Shown here in pieces: positions 26,901 to 34,368 of a stretch of DNA of 64,000 nucleotides. The translations under genes were made by a program, and so were the position numbers. Numbering within the stretch: position 1 is the stretch's first letter; each line of letters starts with the position of its first letter. The DNA comes from JBEIGE01 sp040382055 (lineage in GTDB: Bacteria; Pseudomonadota; Gammaproteobacteria; Burkholderiales; Burkholderiaceae_C): assembly GCA_040382055.1 (NCBI GenBank), contig JBEIGE010000001.1, positions 62,001 to 126,000 of the forward strand. The letters are read 5' to 3'. The notes under the pieces were generated by a model. It made no database searches, was not told the DNA's origin, and was given only the letters and a program-made list of their open reading frames with translations.

Positions 26901-27010
26901 CCAAAGACAAACGCTCTATTAACGCCGATGCCAAGTTGCTGGCGGTATTCGGCAAACCCCAGGTGACCATGTTTGAACTGGCAGGGATTGCGGGCAAACA
27001 TTTGAGCTGA
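23933..27010 (+). CDS. topB: DNA topoisomerase III with C-terminal SWIB domain
   Basis: About 1025 residues. The TOPRIM domain starts KTLVIAEKPSVAQDIVRAL and has the acidic EGELIFRLI region. The catalytic tyrosine is in KALTYPRTDSRNLP. Two C4 zinc motifs follow (CPKCGGIVKE...C...C and CPKCGAATGNATGG...C...C), then a Lys/Ala-rich linker of about 70 residues and a SWIB/MDM2 domain (LIARPQVMKKLWDYIKANGL, ending FELAGIAGKHLS). It relaxes and decatenates single-stranded DNA regions. The start at 23933 or 23960 cannot be settled by ribosome sites. Usual TopB is about 650 residues; the extra length is the zinc and SWIB tail. Confidence 0.94.
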   Translation: MKTKDIANKMDAGKTLVIAEKPSVAQDIVRALTSTAGKFEKHDEYFESENYVVSSAVGHLVEIQAPEAFDVKRGKWSFANLPVIPPHFDLKPVDKTKTRLNAVVKLARRKDVAQIINACDAGREGELIFRLIEQYAGGEKGGKSIALGKPVSRLWLQSMTPQAIRDGFDHLRSNAQMQPLADAARCRSEADWLVGINGTRAMTAFNSRDGGFFLTTVGRVQTPTLSVVVEREEQIRAFISRDFWEIHATFSASAGDYPAKWFDPTHKKDAEDSEKKADRVWSAQQAQAIADAVRGQSATVSEESKPTTQASPLLFDLTSLQREANGKFGFSAKTTLSIAQSLYERHKALTYPRTDSRNLPEDYLPVVKQTFEMLADSGMRHLAPHALTALNGSYIKPTKRVFDNAKVSDHFAIIPTLQAPSGLSEAEQKVYDLVVRRFMAVFYPSAEYQVTTRITAVAPRGGPSENSAALHHFKTEGKVLVKPGWLAIYGKEAADEVADAKDGDKGQSLVPVAPGEKVKSAAVEPKGLKTRPPARYSEATLLGAMEGAGKTVEDDELREAMQEKGLGTPATRSSIIEGLIAEKYMLREGRELIPTAKAFQLMTLLRGLGVEELSKAELTGEWEYKLAQMEQGKLSRETFMAEIAAMTERMVKKAKEYDRDTIPGNYATLVAPCPKCGGIVKENYRRYTCTGKTGTEEGCGFSFGKTPAGRTFEVAEVEQFLRDKHIGPLDGFRSKAGWPFVAEMVIKFDEETQNFKLEFDFGDDKAAENSGEIIDFSAQEALGPCPKCGAATGNATGGTVYEHGKNYVCDRSVPTHDHPTPSCDFKSGQIILQQPIERAQMQKLLATGKTDMLEKFVSMRTRRAFKAVLAWDPETGKVNFEFAPSKFPPRKTAAKTIAAAKTAGAPKSGAAKPSAKRATAKKVPAKKAASAASAKAAKPVKAKAPRKITAASGKTPSAELAAVIGPELIARPQVMKKLWDYIKANGLQDAKDKRSINADAKLLAVFGKPQVTMFELAGIAGKHLS

Positions 27011-27604
27011 GTAGGATCAACCGGGCCATGAATCGGCGTGTCAGTGACTCGATTCCGACCCAGGCCACCAGAATCAAAGCCCCCTTGTTTGTCGCAAGCG
27101 GTGCTTGGTTCAGTCCACGTGGACTGGATTACAAGTTCGGACAAACGCGCGCCCGGAAAACAGATGGCAACAAGTGTGCTGATGTTGGAAAAGCACTATT
27201 TGAAAATGTCAGCACTGATGGCAGTGGTCAATTTGGCGTGAACTTTATCCAAAAAAACTCGCAGAATCAGCTGTTCTGGGGATACAAGGGCGGAAAAAAC
27301 GTCGATACTAAAGAATAAAAGATACAAATGCGTAACAACGCAAAGTATTGGCAGCGTATCGTTGAAAAGCTGCATGCCAGCGGGGTGAAAACATACTGGC
27401 GACTCTATAAGAATCTATTGCACCGCAGAGTGCTTTTGCTTGTAAAGGTGGCATTGACAACCGTCAAGGCAAAGGGAGCGGATCATAGTCCAATCAATTT
27501 GTTGGATGACTTCGGATGCCTTCGTGCAACTGTGACCGCTGAGTTTTAACAACTGCAGTTCACTGCCTACGAGATTGCGCGTGACTGCCTGACTGGGGAA
27601 TCAA
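27011..27604. other. 594-base interval with no recognisable gene
   Basis: Two short plus-strand open frames exist here (27028-27318, 96 codons; 27328-27549, 73 codons) but neither matches a family I recognise or has a convincing ribosome site. The second (RNNAKYWQRIVEKLH...) is basic. A perfect 16-base palindrome, CAGTCCACGTGGACTG, lies at 27111-27126. Base composition becomes less GC-rich than in topB, suggesting the edge of an acquired segment or gene debris. Confidence 0.4.
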
Positions 27605-28309
27605 ATGCGAAACATTTTTAAAACGGTGCTGTTAATCAGCGCAACGGCTTTACTTGGAGCATGTGGCGGCGGCGGTGGGTCGTCTGCACCTGCTGCAACT
27701 GTTGCATCAACTGCAACCTTTCAATTGCGAACTGCGCTTGCCAATGCAACACAACAAACCTCAACGCTGCCATACACAATCTCAGGGCGAGTTGGTTCAA
27801 ATACTGTTACAGGAAGCGGCTCCATCACACTTGGAGGTCTTACTTCGACAACATTTGAAGGGCAGTTCGCGTTGCAAAAGGTTTCAACGTCTACATTTAC
27901 GCTGACAGTAAACGGCGTATCGACACCGGCATCATCTACTAGCACTTCGTACACAGATTCAAACTATATTCCAGTTGGTGCTAGTGGAACAGATTACACA
28001 GTGGTGCAAGGTACAGCGATCGTTCCTTTAACAGCGCTTGTTAATGACACTGGAAGTGTTTATACAGCCAATAGATATACAAGCAGCACAAAGTCTTCGA
28101 TGGTTGGAACTGAGACGGTGACATTTAGCTTGCAGCCAGATACGGCAACTACGGCACTTATCAACATCATTAGCGTACAGAGGGACAACTCTTCTGTTGT
28201 TATCTTGACAGCCACCAGCATTTTTCGCTTAACGCCTGCGGGAGGGGTAACAAGAGTCTCGGAAACCGCGACATACCCAAATGGCGACAACCTAAGGATT
28301 ACCTATTAA
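27605..28309 (+). CDS. Predicted lipoprotein, Ser/Thr-rich
   Basis: A 234-residue exported protein. The signal peptide MRNIFKTVLLISATALLGAC ends in a lipobox (LGAC), followed by a flexible GGGGGSSAPAA linker. The rest is beta-rich and low-complexity (Thr, Ser, Val), suggesting a beta-sandwich surface domain. Codon use and composition are less GC-rich than in the neighbours, consistent with acquisition. No function can be assigned. Confidence 0.75.
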   Translation: MRNIFKTVLLISATALLGACGGGGGSSAPAATVASTATFQLRTALANATQQTSTLPYTISGRVGSNTVTGSGSITLGGLTSTTFEGQFALQKVSTSTFTLTVNGVSTPASSTSTSYTDSNYIPVGASGTDYTVVQGTAIVPLTALVNDTGSVYTANRYTSSTKSSMVGTETVTFSLQPDTATTALINIISVQRDNSSVVILTATSIFRLTPAGGVTRVSETATYPNGDNLRITY

Positions 28310-28455
28310 AGGTGCAGTACAGCTAATGCCGTGAAGCTAACGTTGCTGGTAAAGCCTGACTTTGCTGGACAGGACGTCTTAGACCCTTTCATGGCTATGC
28401 GCGACCAAGAACCCTATAGAGCAAATTGGCCCGCCAATCTCCCGGCACCAATAAT

Positions 28456-28487
28456 TTGATGCGTGATGTGATAGCATCACGCATCAA
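28456..28487. promoter_or_regulatory. VapBC operator, perfect 13-base inverted repeat
   Basis: TTGATGCGTGATG and CATCACGCATCAA are exact reverse complements separated by six bases. The site ends 15 bases before the antitoxin start. This is the arrangement expected for conditional autorepression by an RHH antitoxin-toxin complex. Confidence 0.8.
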
Positions 28488-28502
28488 TTCTTGAGTTGAA
28501 GC

Positions 28503-28781
28503 ATGCGAACAACCTTAGATATCGCCGACGATGTACTTTTTGCCGCCAAGGAAATTGCCCAGCGCGAGAAAAAGTCGCTGGGCCAAACCATTAGCGAACT
28601 GGCTCGCCGGGCGTTCACACAGCCCGCTGACGCAAGTGCCATGGACACGGCCCTTGCACCCAGCGGTGCCCTGCGGGCGTCTGATCGCTTGGCTACCTAT
28701 GGCATCAGCCCACTACCGGCCAGGGGCGGCATTGTCAGCAATGAGCTGATTGACCGCCTGCGCGACGCCGAAGGCATTTGA
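28503..28781 (+). CDS. VapB-type ribbon-helix-helix antitoxin
   Basis: A 92-residue protein. The N-terminal MRTTLDIADDVLFAAKEIA and KKSLGQTISELARRAF form a ribbon-helix-helix DNA-binding fold; the C-terminal half (ISPLPARGGIVSNELIDRLRDAEG) is the expected toxin-neutralising tail. It overlaps the PIN toxin gene by one base (TGATG) and has a perfect operator just upstream. Confidence 0.88.
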   Translation: MRTTLDIADDVLFAAKEIAQREKKSLGQTISELARRAFTQPADASAMDTALAPSGALRASDRLATYGISPLPARGGIVSNELIDRLRDAEGI

Positions 28782-29209
28782 TGCGCGCACTGCTGGACAT
28801 CAACGTCCTCATTGCCCTGCACGACCGCGATCACATCCACCACGAACGCGCAGCGCTGTGGTTTGAAGCGCAGATTGCGCACGGTTGGGCGAGTTGCCCG
28901 TTAACCCAAAACGGCTGCCTGCGCATCATGAGCCAGCCCGGTTACAGCAAGCCCCAGCCTTTGGCTACTCTTGTTGCCATGTTGCAAAACTCCACGGGCA
29001 CACCATTTCATCAACTGTGGAGCGACGACATCAGCATTCTGGATGGCGCACGCTTTCACCACCCGCATATGCATGGGCCACGGCAACTGACCGACTTGTA
29101 TCTGCTGGGGCTGGCGGTGAAGAATGCCGGGCGATTTGTGACTTTCGATGCACGCATACCCTTGAGCGCCGTGCACGGCGCAAAGGCCAGGCATCTGGTC
29201 AGCTTGTAA
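28781..29209 (+). CDS. VapC-type PIN-domain ribonuclease toxin
   Basis: A 142-residue PIN-domain protein: LLDINVLIALHDRDHIHHERA supplies the first acidic residue, the middle has QLTDLYLLGLAVKNAG, and FVTFDARIPL supplies the last acidic position. This is the VapC subgroup paired with RHH antitoxins. Toxins of this family cleave specific RNAs. The gene appears intact and converges on the YchJ-like gene with one base between the stops. Confidence 0.9.
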   Translation: MRALLDINVLIALHDRDHIHHERAALWFEAQIAHGWASCPLTQNGCLRIMSQPGYSKPQPLATLVAMLQNSTGTPFHQLWSDDISILDGARFHHPHMHGPRQLTDLYLLGLAVKNAGRFVTFDARIPLSAVHGAKARHLVSL

Positions 29210-29210
29210 G

Positions 29211-29675
29211 TTAGCCCGCGTCCACCTGCCCGTCGATGTAATACCAGCGTCCGGCCTCACGCACAAAACGGCTGACCTCGTGCAGGCGCTCGGCGCGACC
29301 GCCCGCCAGCTGGAAGCTGCGGCAACGCGCCACAAACTCCACCACCCCGGCATCGCCCGCCTGCTCGGCGTGCAAAACCTGCAGTCCTAGCCACTTCACC
29401 ATGGGTAGCTCCAGCTCGCCCGGCGCACTGGAGGTGTGCCAGGTGGCCAGCAAGTAGTCTGTCAAGCCCAGCACATAGGCGCTGTAGCGAGAGCGCATGA
29501 GCGCCTCGGCTGTTGGGGCATGGTTGCCGATGGCCATGCCCTCGTGCCAGACGCCGCAACACGCAAGGTAGGGCAAGCCGCTTTCGCAGGGACAGGGCGT
29601 GGTGTCAAGCGGGCGGTTTTTATCCGCACGCACAAACACGGCACTGTCGGGTTTCTTAAGCCGGGAAAGAGCCAC
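29211..29675 (-). CDS. YchJ family protein (UPF0225)
   Basis: A 154-residue protein with a GTG start. It has the SEC-C-type N-terminal metal motif CPCESGLPYLACCG, then EALMRSRYSAYVLGLTDYLLATWH and the terminal FVREAGRWYYIDG of the YchJ/NTF2-like fold. Function is unresolved. The start lies 20 bases inside the end of the GntR gene, so it is probably the last gene of the atz operon by position, though a functional link is not shown. Confidence 0.85.
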   Translation of the reverse strand: MALSRLKKPDSAVFVRADKNRPLDTTPCPCESGLPYLACCGVWHEGMAIGNHAPTAEALMRSRYSAYVLGLTDYLLATWHTSSAPGELELPMVKWLGLQVLHAEQAGDAGVVEFVARCRSFQLAGGRAERLHEVSRFVREAGRWYYIDGQVDAG

Positions 29676-30339
29676 GCCGTGCCTGGTGGAGCTGGTGCAA
29701 GGTGATCTTGCGCACCTCGGCCTGACTGGTTTGAATATGGGCGCGCAGCAGCTCTATGGCCGCCTTGGTGCTCAGGCCGCGTATGGCCTCAAGAATGCGG
29801 GCGTGCTCATCAAAAGTGGCCTCGATGCGGGGCGTTTGCGTGAAATCCAGGCGGCGCAAGATGCGGATACGTTCGGTCACCTCCCGGTGCACCCGCGCCA
29901 TCTCGGCGTTGCCAGCGGCGGCCACCAGCGTGCAATGGAAGTCTTCATCCCAGCGGGCGACTTGTTCTGCATCGTGGCTGCGTGCGCTGGGCGGCACACA
30001 CCAGAGGCTGGACAATTCGTCAAGCACGCGGGGCAACAGCCCGCCGCACAGGCGTTCTACAGCTGTGGTTTCCAGCACCATGCGCAAGTCATAGAGTTGC
30101 TCAAACTGCTCAAAATTAAAGGGCAACACACGCCAGCCGCTGCGAAACAGCACCTCCACATAGCCCTCCTGCTGCAAGCGGGTGAGTGCCTGGCGCACCG
30201 GCGTACGCGAGACCCCCATGCGTTCGCACAACTCGTTTTCAGTGAAACGGTCGCCAGGAACCAGCCGGAAATTGGCCACATCATCTTTGAGCCGCCCATA
30301 CACATCGTCGGCCAAAGAAATACGGGCGGCCAGTGTCAC
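29656..30339 (-). CDS. GntR/FCD family transcriptional regulator of the atz operon
   Basis: A 227-residue regulator. The winged helix at residues 8-72 contains VYGRLKDDVANFRLVPGDRFTENELCERMGVSRTPVRQAL (positions about 13-52). The FCD ligand domain follows, with the metal-type ligands LYDLRMVLE, DEDFHCTLVAAAGN and FDEHARILEAI. Its GTG start overlaps the atzH stop (GTGA). A regulator next to ureide or oxalurate genes (HpxS-like) is a known arrangement. The TTGTATNCAA palindromes upstream of atzF suit this family. Confidence 0.88.
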   Translation of the reverse strand: MTLAARISLADDVYGRLKDDVANFRLVPGDRFTENELCERMGVSRTPVRQALTRLQQEGYVEVLFRSGWRVLPFNFEQFEQLYDLRMVLETTAVERLCGGLLPRVLDELSSLWCVPPSARSHDAEQVARWDEDFHCTLVAAAGNAEMARVHREVTERIRILRRLDFTQTPRIEATFDEHARILEAIRGLSTKAAIELLRAHIQTSQAEVRKITLHQLHQARRGSFPA

Positions 30340-30713
30340 AGCAGGCTGACATGGGCAGCCACCACGCGCCAGCCCTCAGTGGTTCGCACCCAGGTCTGGC
30401 TTTGCCGACCGGTTTTGCTGCTGCCATCGCGCTGGAATTCAATGTTGGCAGTGGCACAGTCCTGGCCATAGCTGGTGATCACGGTTTTCAAAACCTTGCG
30501 GGCCAGCCCTTGCGAGGGCCGGTTGGCCCTGAAATCACAAATGGCGTCATAGCCGTACAGGTTTTCTGTCGCGCCATAGCGCAGGGTGTGCGGGCTGTTC
30601 CAGAACAGTTCGTCCAGCACGGCCACATCGTTGCTGACCAGGGCCGCTTCGTAGCGGTTGAAGGCGGTGGTGACCTCGGCAATCACGTCGGGTTGGTTGA
30701 TGGACAGGCTCAT
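30336..30713 (-). CDS. atzH: AtzH/HpxZ-like NTF2-fold protein (DUF3225)
   Basis: About 125 residues from MSLSINQPDVIAEVTTAFNRYEAAL. It has the DUF3225 pattern DVAVLDELFWNSPHTLRYGATENLYGYDAI and SKTGRQSQTWVRTTEGWRVVAAHVSL. AtzH/HpxZ proteins occur with AtzE-AtzG amidases; AtzH has been proposed to act with them in cyanuric acid and oxalurate metabolism. It lies 63 bases after atzE and overlaps the regulator start. Confidence 0.82.
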   Translation of the reverse strand: MSLSINQPDVIAEVTTAFNRYEAALVSNDVAVLDELFWNSPHTLRYGATENLYGYDAICDFRANRPSQGLARKVLKTVITSYGQDCATANIEFQRDGSSKTGRQSQTWVRTTEGWRVVAAHVSLL

Positions 30714-30776
30714 GAGGATGCTTAGGTCAACAGTTAATCGGAATGCGGCTAGGTGAGATGGCCACAAGACGCTAGC

Positions 30777-32177
30777 TTACAGCGGCGCAGGCTTCAAAAA
30801 CGCCACGCCTGCCTGGCTCAACACCTGAGCGGCGCGCAGGGCCAGGTCTTCGCGCCAGGGCGCGGCAATCAGCTGAACCCCCAGCGGCAATGCCGAATGG
30901 TCGGGCCACAGGGGTGCGGCCACCACCGGACACCCGGCAAACGACACCGGCTGGGTCAGCAAGCCCATGGCCGGGCGGCAAGGATGGCGTGTGCCATTCA
31001 CGTCCAGCCACTCGGTACCAATCCGGGGTGCGGTGACCGGGGTGGCGGCACACAAGAGAACATCCCAGTCTTGAAACAGGGCGTTGATCTTGTCGCGGTA
31101 AATCCGCCGAAAGCGTTGCGCACGCAAATACCAGGCGGCAGGCTGGATTGCGCCGGAGATGAAGCGGTCTACCGAGAGCGGCTCAAAATCCTGTGGCCGG
31201 GTGCGCAAATCATCCAGATGCAAAGCCCCTCCTTCGCTGGCCGTCACGATGAAGGCGGCCGTGCGGCCCAGCGCAGCGTCAGGCCAGATAACTTCGTCGA
31301 CGGCACCCAAGGCCTGTGCGGCGCGTTGCACCACCTCGCGGGCGGCAGGCGTGGCATGGTCATGAAAGTAGCCGCCCAGCACACCCATGCGCAAGCCCTC
31401 AACCCCTTTGTTCAAGTGGCTGCTAGCGGGTTGAATGCGCAAAGCGTGGCACCCGGGGTCCAGCGGGTCTGGCGTTTGCAAGGCGTCGTAGGCCAGGGCC
31501 AGGCCTTCCACCGAACTGGCAAACGGACCCAAATGGTCAATGCTGTGCACAAAGGGGTAAGTGCCCCGGCGCGACAAACGCCCGAAAGTGGGCTTGAGGC
31601 CCCAGACGCCGCACAGCGAGGCCGGTACACGGATAGACCCGTTGGTGTCTGACCCCAGGGTGATAGGCACCTGGCCGGCCGCCACAGCCGCGCCAGAACC
31701 GCCCGACGAGCCCCCGGCAATGCAGCTCAGATCGTGCGGGTTGTGGCAGGGGCCATCATGGCTGTTCTCGGTGGTAAAGCCGTAGGCGTACTCGTCCATG
31801 TTCAGCGCGCCCACCAGCACCGCCCCGGCACGCTGCATTTGCTGTACCAACACCGCATCCTGGCTGGCAGCTGGCAAGCCGCGGTTGATCTTGGAGCCCG
31901 CCAGGGTGGTCAGGCCTTCAATGTCGTACAGGTTTTTCACGGCATACGGCACCCCGGCCAACGGTGCCAGCGTCTCACCACGGGCACGGCTCGCATCAAT
32001 GCTCTGGGCCTGCGCCAGGGCGCGGCTGTGGGTGAGGTCGGTAAAGGCGTTAACCCGGCTGTCGGTGGCCGCAATGCGCTCAAAACTGGCGGTGAGCACC
32101 TCGACCGCGCTTTGCTCGCCTGCGGCAATACGCCGGGCCAGGGCAGCGGCGTCAAATTCAACAGCTTCTTTTTTCAT
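30777..32177 (-). CDS. atzE: AtzE family amidohydrolase
   Basis: A 466-residue amidase-signature enzyme. The Ser-cisSer-Lys triad is visible: VPYAVKNLYDIEG (Lys), CIAGGSSGGSGAAVAAG (cis-Ser) and LGSDTNGSIRVPAS (nucleophile). The sequence is of the AtzE/HpxY type rather than GatA. With AtzG, AtzE deaminates 1-carboxybiuret to 1,3-dicarboxyurea; the related HpxY is linked to oxalurate. It follows atzG after nine bases, matching the known AtzG-AtzE heterotetramer. Confidence 0.85.
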   Translation of the reverse strand: MKKEAVEFDAAALARRIAAGEQSAVEVLTASFERIAATDSRVNAFTDLTHSRALAQAQSIDASRARGETLAPLAGVPYAVKNLYDIEGLTTLAGSKINRGLPAASQDAVLVQQMQRAGAVLVGALNMDEYAYGFTTENSHDGPCHNPHDLSCIAGGSSGGSGAAVAAGQVPITLGSDTNGSIRVPASLCGVWGLKPTFGRLSRRGTYPFVHSIDHLGPFASSVEGLALAYDALQTPDPLDPGCHALRIQPASSHLNKGVEGLRMGVLGGYFHDHATPAAREVVQRAAQALGAVDEVIWPDAALGRTAAFIVTASEGGALHLDDLRTRPQDFEPLSVDRFISGAIQPAAWYLRAQRFRRIYRDKINALFQDWDVLLCAATPVTAPRIGTEWLDVNGTRHPCRPAMGLLTQPVSFAGCPVVAAPLWPDHSALPLGVQLIAAPWREDLALRAAQVLSQAGVAFLKPAPL

Positions 32178-32186
32178 AGCGATATG

Positions 32187-32396
32187 TCAAGCCGCATCAA
32201 GGGTTGGAAACGCTTTTGGGCAATAAATCTCAGCCAGCTCGTCGTGCGCCGCCATGGGCACGGCATCCAGCATGCGGGCCATAGCCGCTGTACGCATCAG
32301 GTGAGCAGCCACGCTTTGTGCACGCGCTGCATCCATAGGCAGCGATACCGCGGGTGCCACAGCCCACACATAAGCCAGGGCCTGTTCTTCGGTCAT
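32187..32396 (-). CDS. atzG: AtzG subunit (DUF4089)
   Basis: A 69-residue helical protein, MTEEQALAYVWAVAPAVSLP through VAAHLMRTAAMARMLDAVP, typical of DUF4089. AtzG is the small partner that stabilises AtzE, similar to GatC with GatA. It starts 11 bases after the end of the upstream ABC ATPase gene and is followed immediately by atzE. Confidence 0.82.
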   Translation of the reverse strand: MTEEQALAYVWAVAPAVSLPMDAARAQSVAAHLMRTAAMARMLDAVPMAAHDELAEIYCPKAFPTLDAA

Positions 32397-32407
32397 GAGT
32401 GATCTCC

Positions 32408-33409
32408 TTAAAAAGCGGGTAGCGCGTGACTGAAATGGCAGGCCACAGCGCGGGCAGACTCGCCAGCTTGTGTTGTCTCAAGCACCGGCGTCTCCTGCTC
32501 GCACCGGCTTTGACCGTGCGGACAGCGCCCGGAAAAGCCACAGCGTGCCAGCGGCGGCGAACCCGCCATCTGGATCGGACTTTTAGGCTCACCGGCAAGC
32601 AGGTGCTCGGCGGCATTGCGGCCAGTACCGGGAATCGACGCGATCAGCGCGCGGGTGTAAGGGTGCTGCGGGTTGGCAAACACCTGATCGGCCGGGCCGC
32701 TCTCGACAATACGGCCCAGGTACATCACCAGCACCCGGTCGCACAGCAGACGCACCACATTGAGGTCGTGCGAGACAAACAAAAAGCTCATGTTCAGCTC
32801 ACGCTTGAGCTTGGCCAGCAGCTGCAAAATCACCACCTGCACCGACACATCCAGCGCCGCGGTGGGTTCATCCAGCACCAGCAGGCGCGGGCGCAACACG
32901 GCGGCACGGGCAATGCCCACGCGGGCCTTTTGGCCGCCCGAGAGTTGGTGCGGAAAACGCGGCAGCAACTCATGCGGCAAGCCGGTGAGGGTGGCAATCT
33001 CTTCAACCTGGCGGCGGATTTGGTCGGCGTCTTTCAGGCCCCCCAGCAGGCGCAGCGGCTCGGCCAGGGTGTCAAACGCGGTGTAACGCGGGTTCAGGCT
33101 GTCATGCGGGTCCTGAAACACCATCTGGACCTGACTGCGCGACTTGTGCTCCGGCATGCTGCGCGGCTCGATTAGGCTCAGGTCATTGCCCGCAAAACGG
33201 ATTTGCCCGTCTGTCACCGACAAGGTGCGCGTGAGCAGCCGCACCAGGGTGGACTTGCCGCAACCCGACTCGCCCACCAGGCCCACGGTCTCGCCGGGTG
33301 TCAGCGAAAAAGACACTCCGTCAACGGCATGCAGCAAGCCCTTGCCCTTGGGCGTTTTCACCGGGAAATGTTTAACGAGGTCGATCACCTCCAGCAATGC
33401 GGCGGTCAT
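32408..33409 (-). CDS. Peptide/nickel-type ABC transporter ATP-binding protein (DppF-like)
   Basis: A 333-residue ATPase with Walker A GESGCGKST, Q-loop QMVFQDPHDSLNPRY, signature LSGGQKARVGIARA, Walker B LLVLDEPTAALD and switch His in FVSHDLNVVRLLCD. The C-terminal oligopeptide-type extension (NPQHPYTRALIASIPGTG then Cys-rich RCGFSGRCPHGQSRCEQ) suggests the Fe-S cluster known in Dpp/Opp ATPases. It overlaps the DppD-like gene by four bases. Confidence 0.92.
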   Translation of the reverse strand: MTAALLEVIDLVKHFPVKTPKGKGLLHAVDGVSFSLTPGETVGLVGESGCGKSTLVRLLTRTLSVTDGQIRFAGNDLSLIEPRSMPEHKSRSQVQMVFQDPHDSLNPRYTAFDTLAEPLRLLGGLKDADQIRRQVEEIATLTGLPHELLPRFPHQLSGGQKARVGIARAAVLRPRLLVLDEPTAALDVSVQVVILQLLAKLKRELNMSFLFVSHDLNVVRLLCDRVLVMYLGRIVESGPADQVFANPQHPYTRALIASIPGTGRNAAEHLLAGEPKSPIQMAGSPPLARCGFSGRCPHGQSRCEQETPVLETTQAGESARAVACHFSHALPAF

Positions 33410-34368
33410 GGTCTTGCGGGGTGATGGCAGCGCACCCGGTGCTGGCCGTGGGTTTCGTCCGGCAACTCGCCCTCACACACCGGGCTGCGCTGGGTGCAAC
33501 GCTCGGCAAAGCGGCAGGCGGGAAGATCGGTGCGCCGCAAATCCGGCAGGTTGCCGGGGATGGATGTCAACTCAGACAATGACGCCCGTCCGACCGGCGT
33601 GGCTCCTATGAGCTGGCGGGTGTAGGGGTGTTGGGGATGGTTGAACAGGTCTTCGGTGGGCGCGGCCTCCACGATGTGACCTGCGTGCATGACCACAATG
33701 CGGTCGCATTGGGCACGGGCCAGCCCCAGATCGTGGGTAATGAGCAGCATGGCCATGCCGCGTGCACGCGTTTTTTCCTTGATCAGGCCCATGATGGCCG
33801 CCTGGGTCGTGACATCCAGACCGGTGGTCGGCTCGTCCGCAATCAGCAGCTTGGGGCTGCAGGCCAAGGCCAAGGCAATCATGATGCGCTGGCACAGCCC
33901 GCCCGAGAGTTCAAACGGGTAGGCGTGGTAGCGGCGCTCGGGGTCGGGAATGCGCATCTCGGTCAGGCACTCAACCACGCGGGCCTTCAGGTTAGCGCGC
34001 AGGGTGGTGGTGTGTTGCTTGAGCACATCTTCAATCTGGTGCCCGACCTTGCGGATCGGGTTGAGCGCAACTTTCGGGTTCTGAAAAATCATCGACACTT
34101 CACGGCCGCGCAAGCGCTGCAAATCGGCCTCTGTGGCGGCCAGCAGGTCCATGCCATCAAAGTGTGCCGTACCGCTGGAAATGCGCGCCGCCGCGTCCGA
34201 CAAGCCCAGCAAGGCGTAAGACAGCACGCTTTTGCCGGAGCCAGACTCGCCCACCAGCCCTACGGTTTCGCCCTTGGCAATGGCCAACGAGACATGCTGC
34301 AGCGCGTTCACGGTGCCGCCACGGGTGCGGAACTGCAGGCTGAGGTTGTTCACGTCCAGCAGGCTCAT
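33406..34368 (-). CDS. Peptide/nickel-type ABC transporter ATP-binding protein (DppD-like)
   Basis: A 320-residue ATPase: Walker A GESGSGKSV, Q-loop MIFQNPKVALNPIRKVG, signature LSGGLCQRIMIALA, Walker B LLIADEPTTGLD, switch His in LITHDLGLARAQCD. It has the oligopeptide C-terminal motif HPQHPYTRQLIGATP and cysteines CRFAERCTQRSPVC. The Cys-containing signature (LSGGLCQR rather than LSGGMRQR) is mildly unusual. It forms the ATPase pair with the DppF-like subunit. Confidence 0.92.
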   Translation of the reverse strand: MSLLDVNNLSLQFRTRGGTVNALQHVSLAIAKGETVGLVGESGSGKSVLSYALLGLSDAAARISSGTAHFDGMDLLAATEADLQRLRGREVSMIFQNPKVALNPIRKVGHQIEDVLKQHTTTLRANLKARVVECLTEMRIPDPERRYHAYPFELSGGLCQRIMIALALACSPKLLIADEPTTGLDVTTQAAIMGLIKEKTRARGMAMLLITHDLGLARAQCDRIVVMHAGHIVEAAPTEDLFNHPQHPYTRQLIGATPVGRASLSELTSIPGNLPDLRRTDLPACRFAERCTQRSPVCEGELPDETHGQHRVRCHHPARP

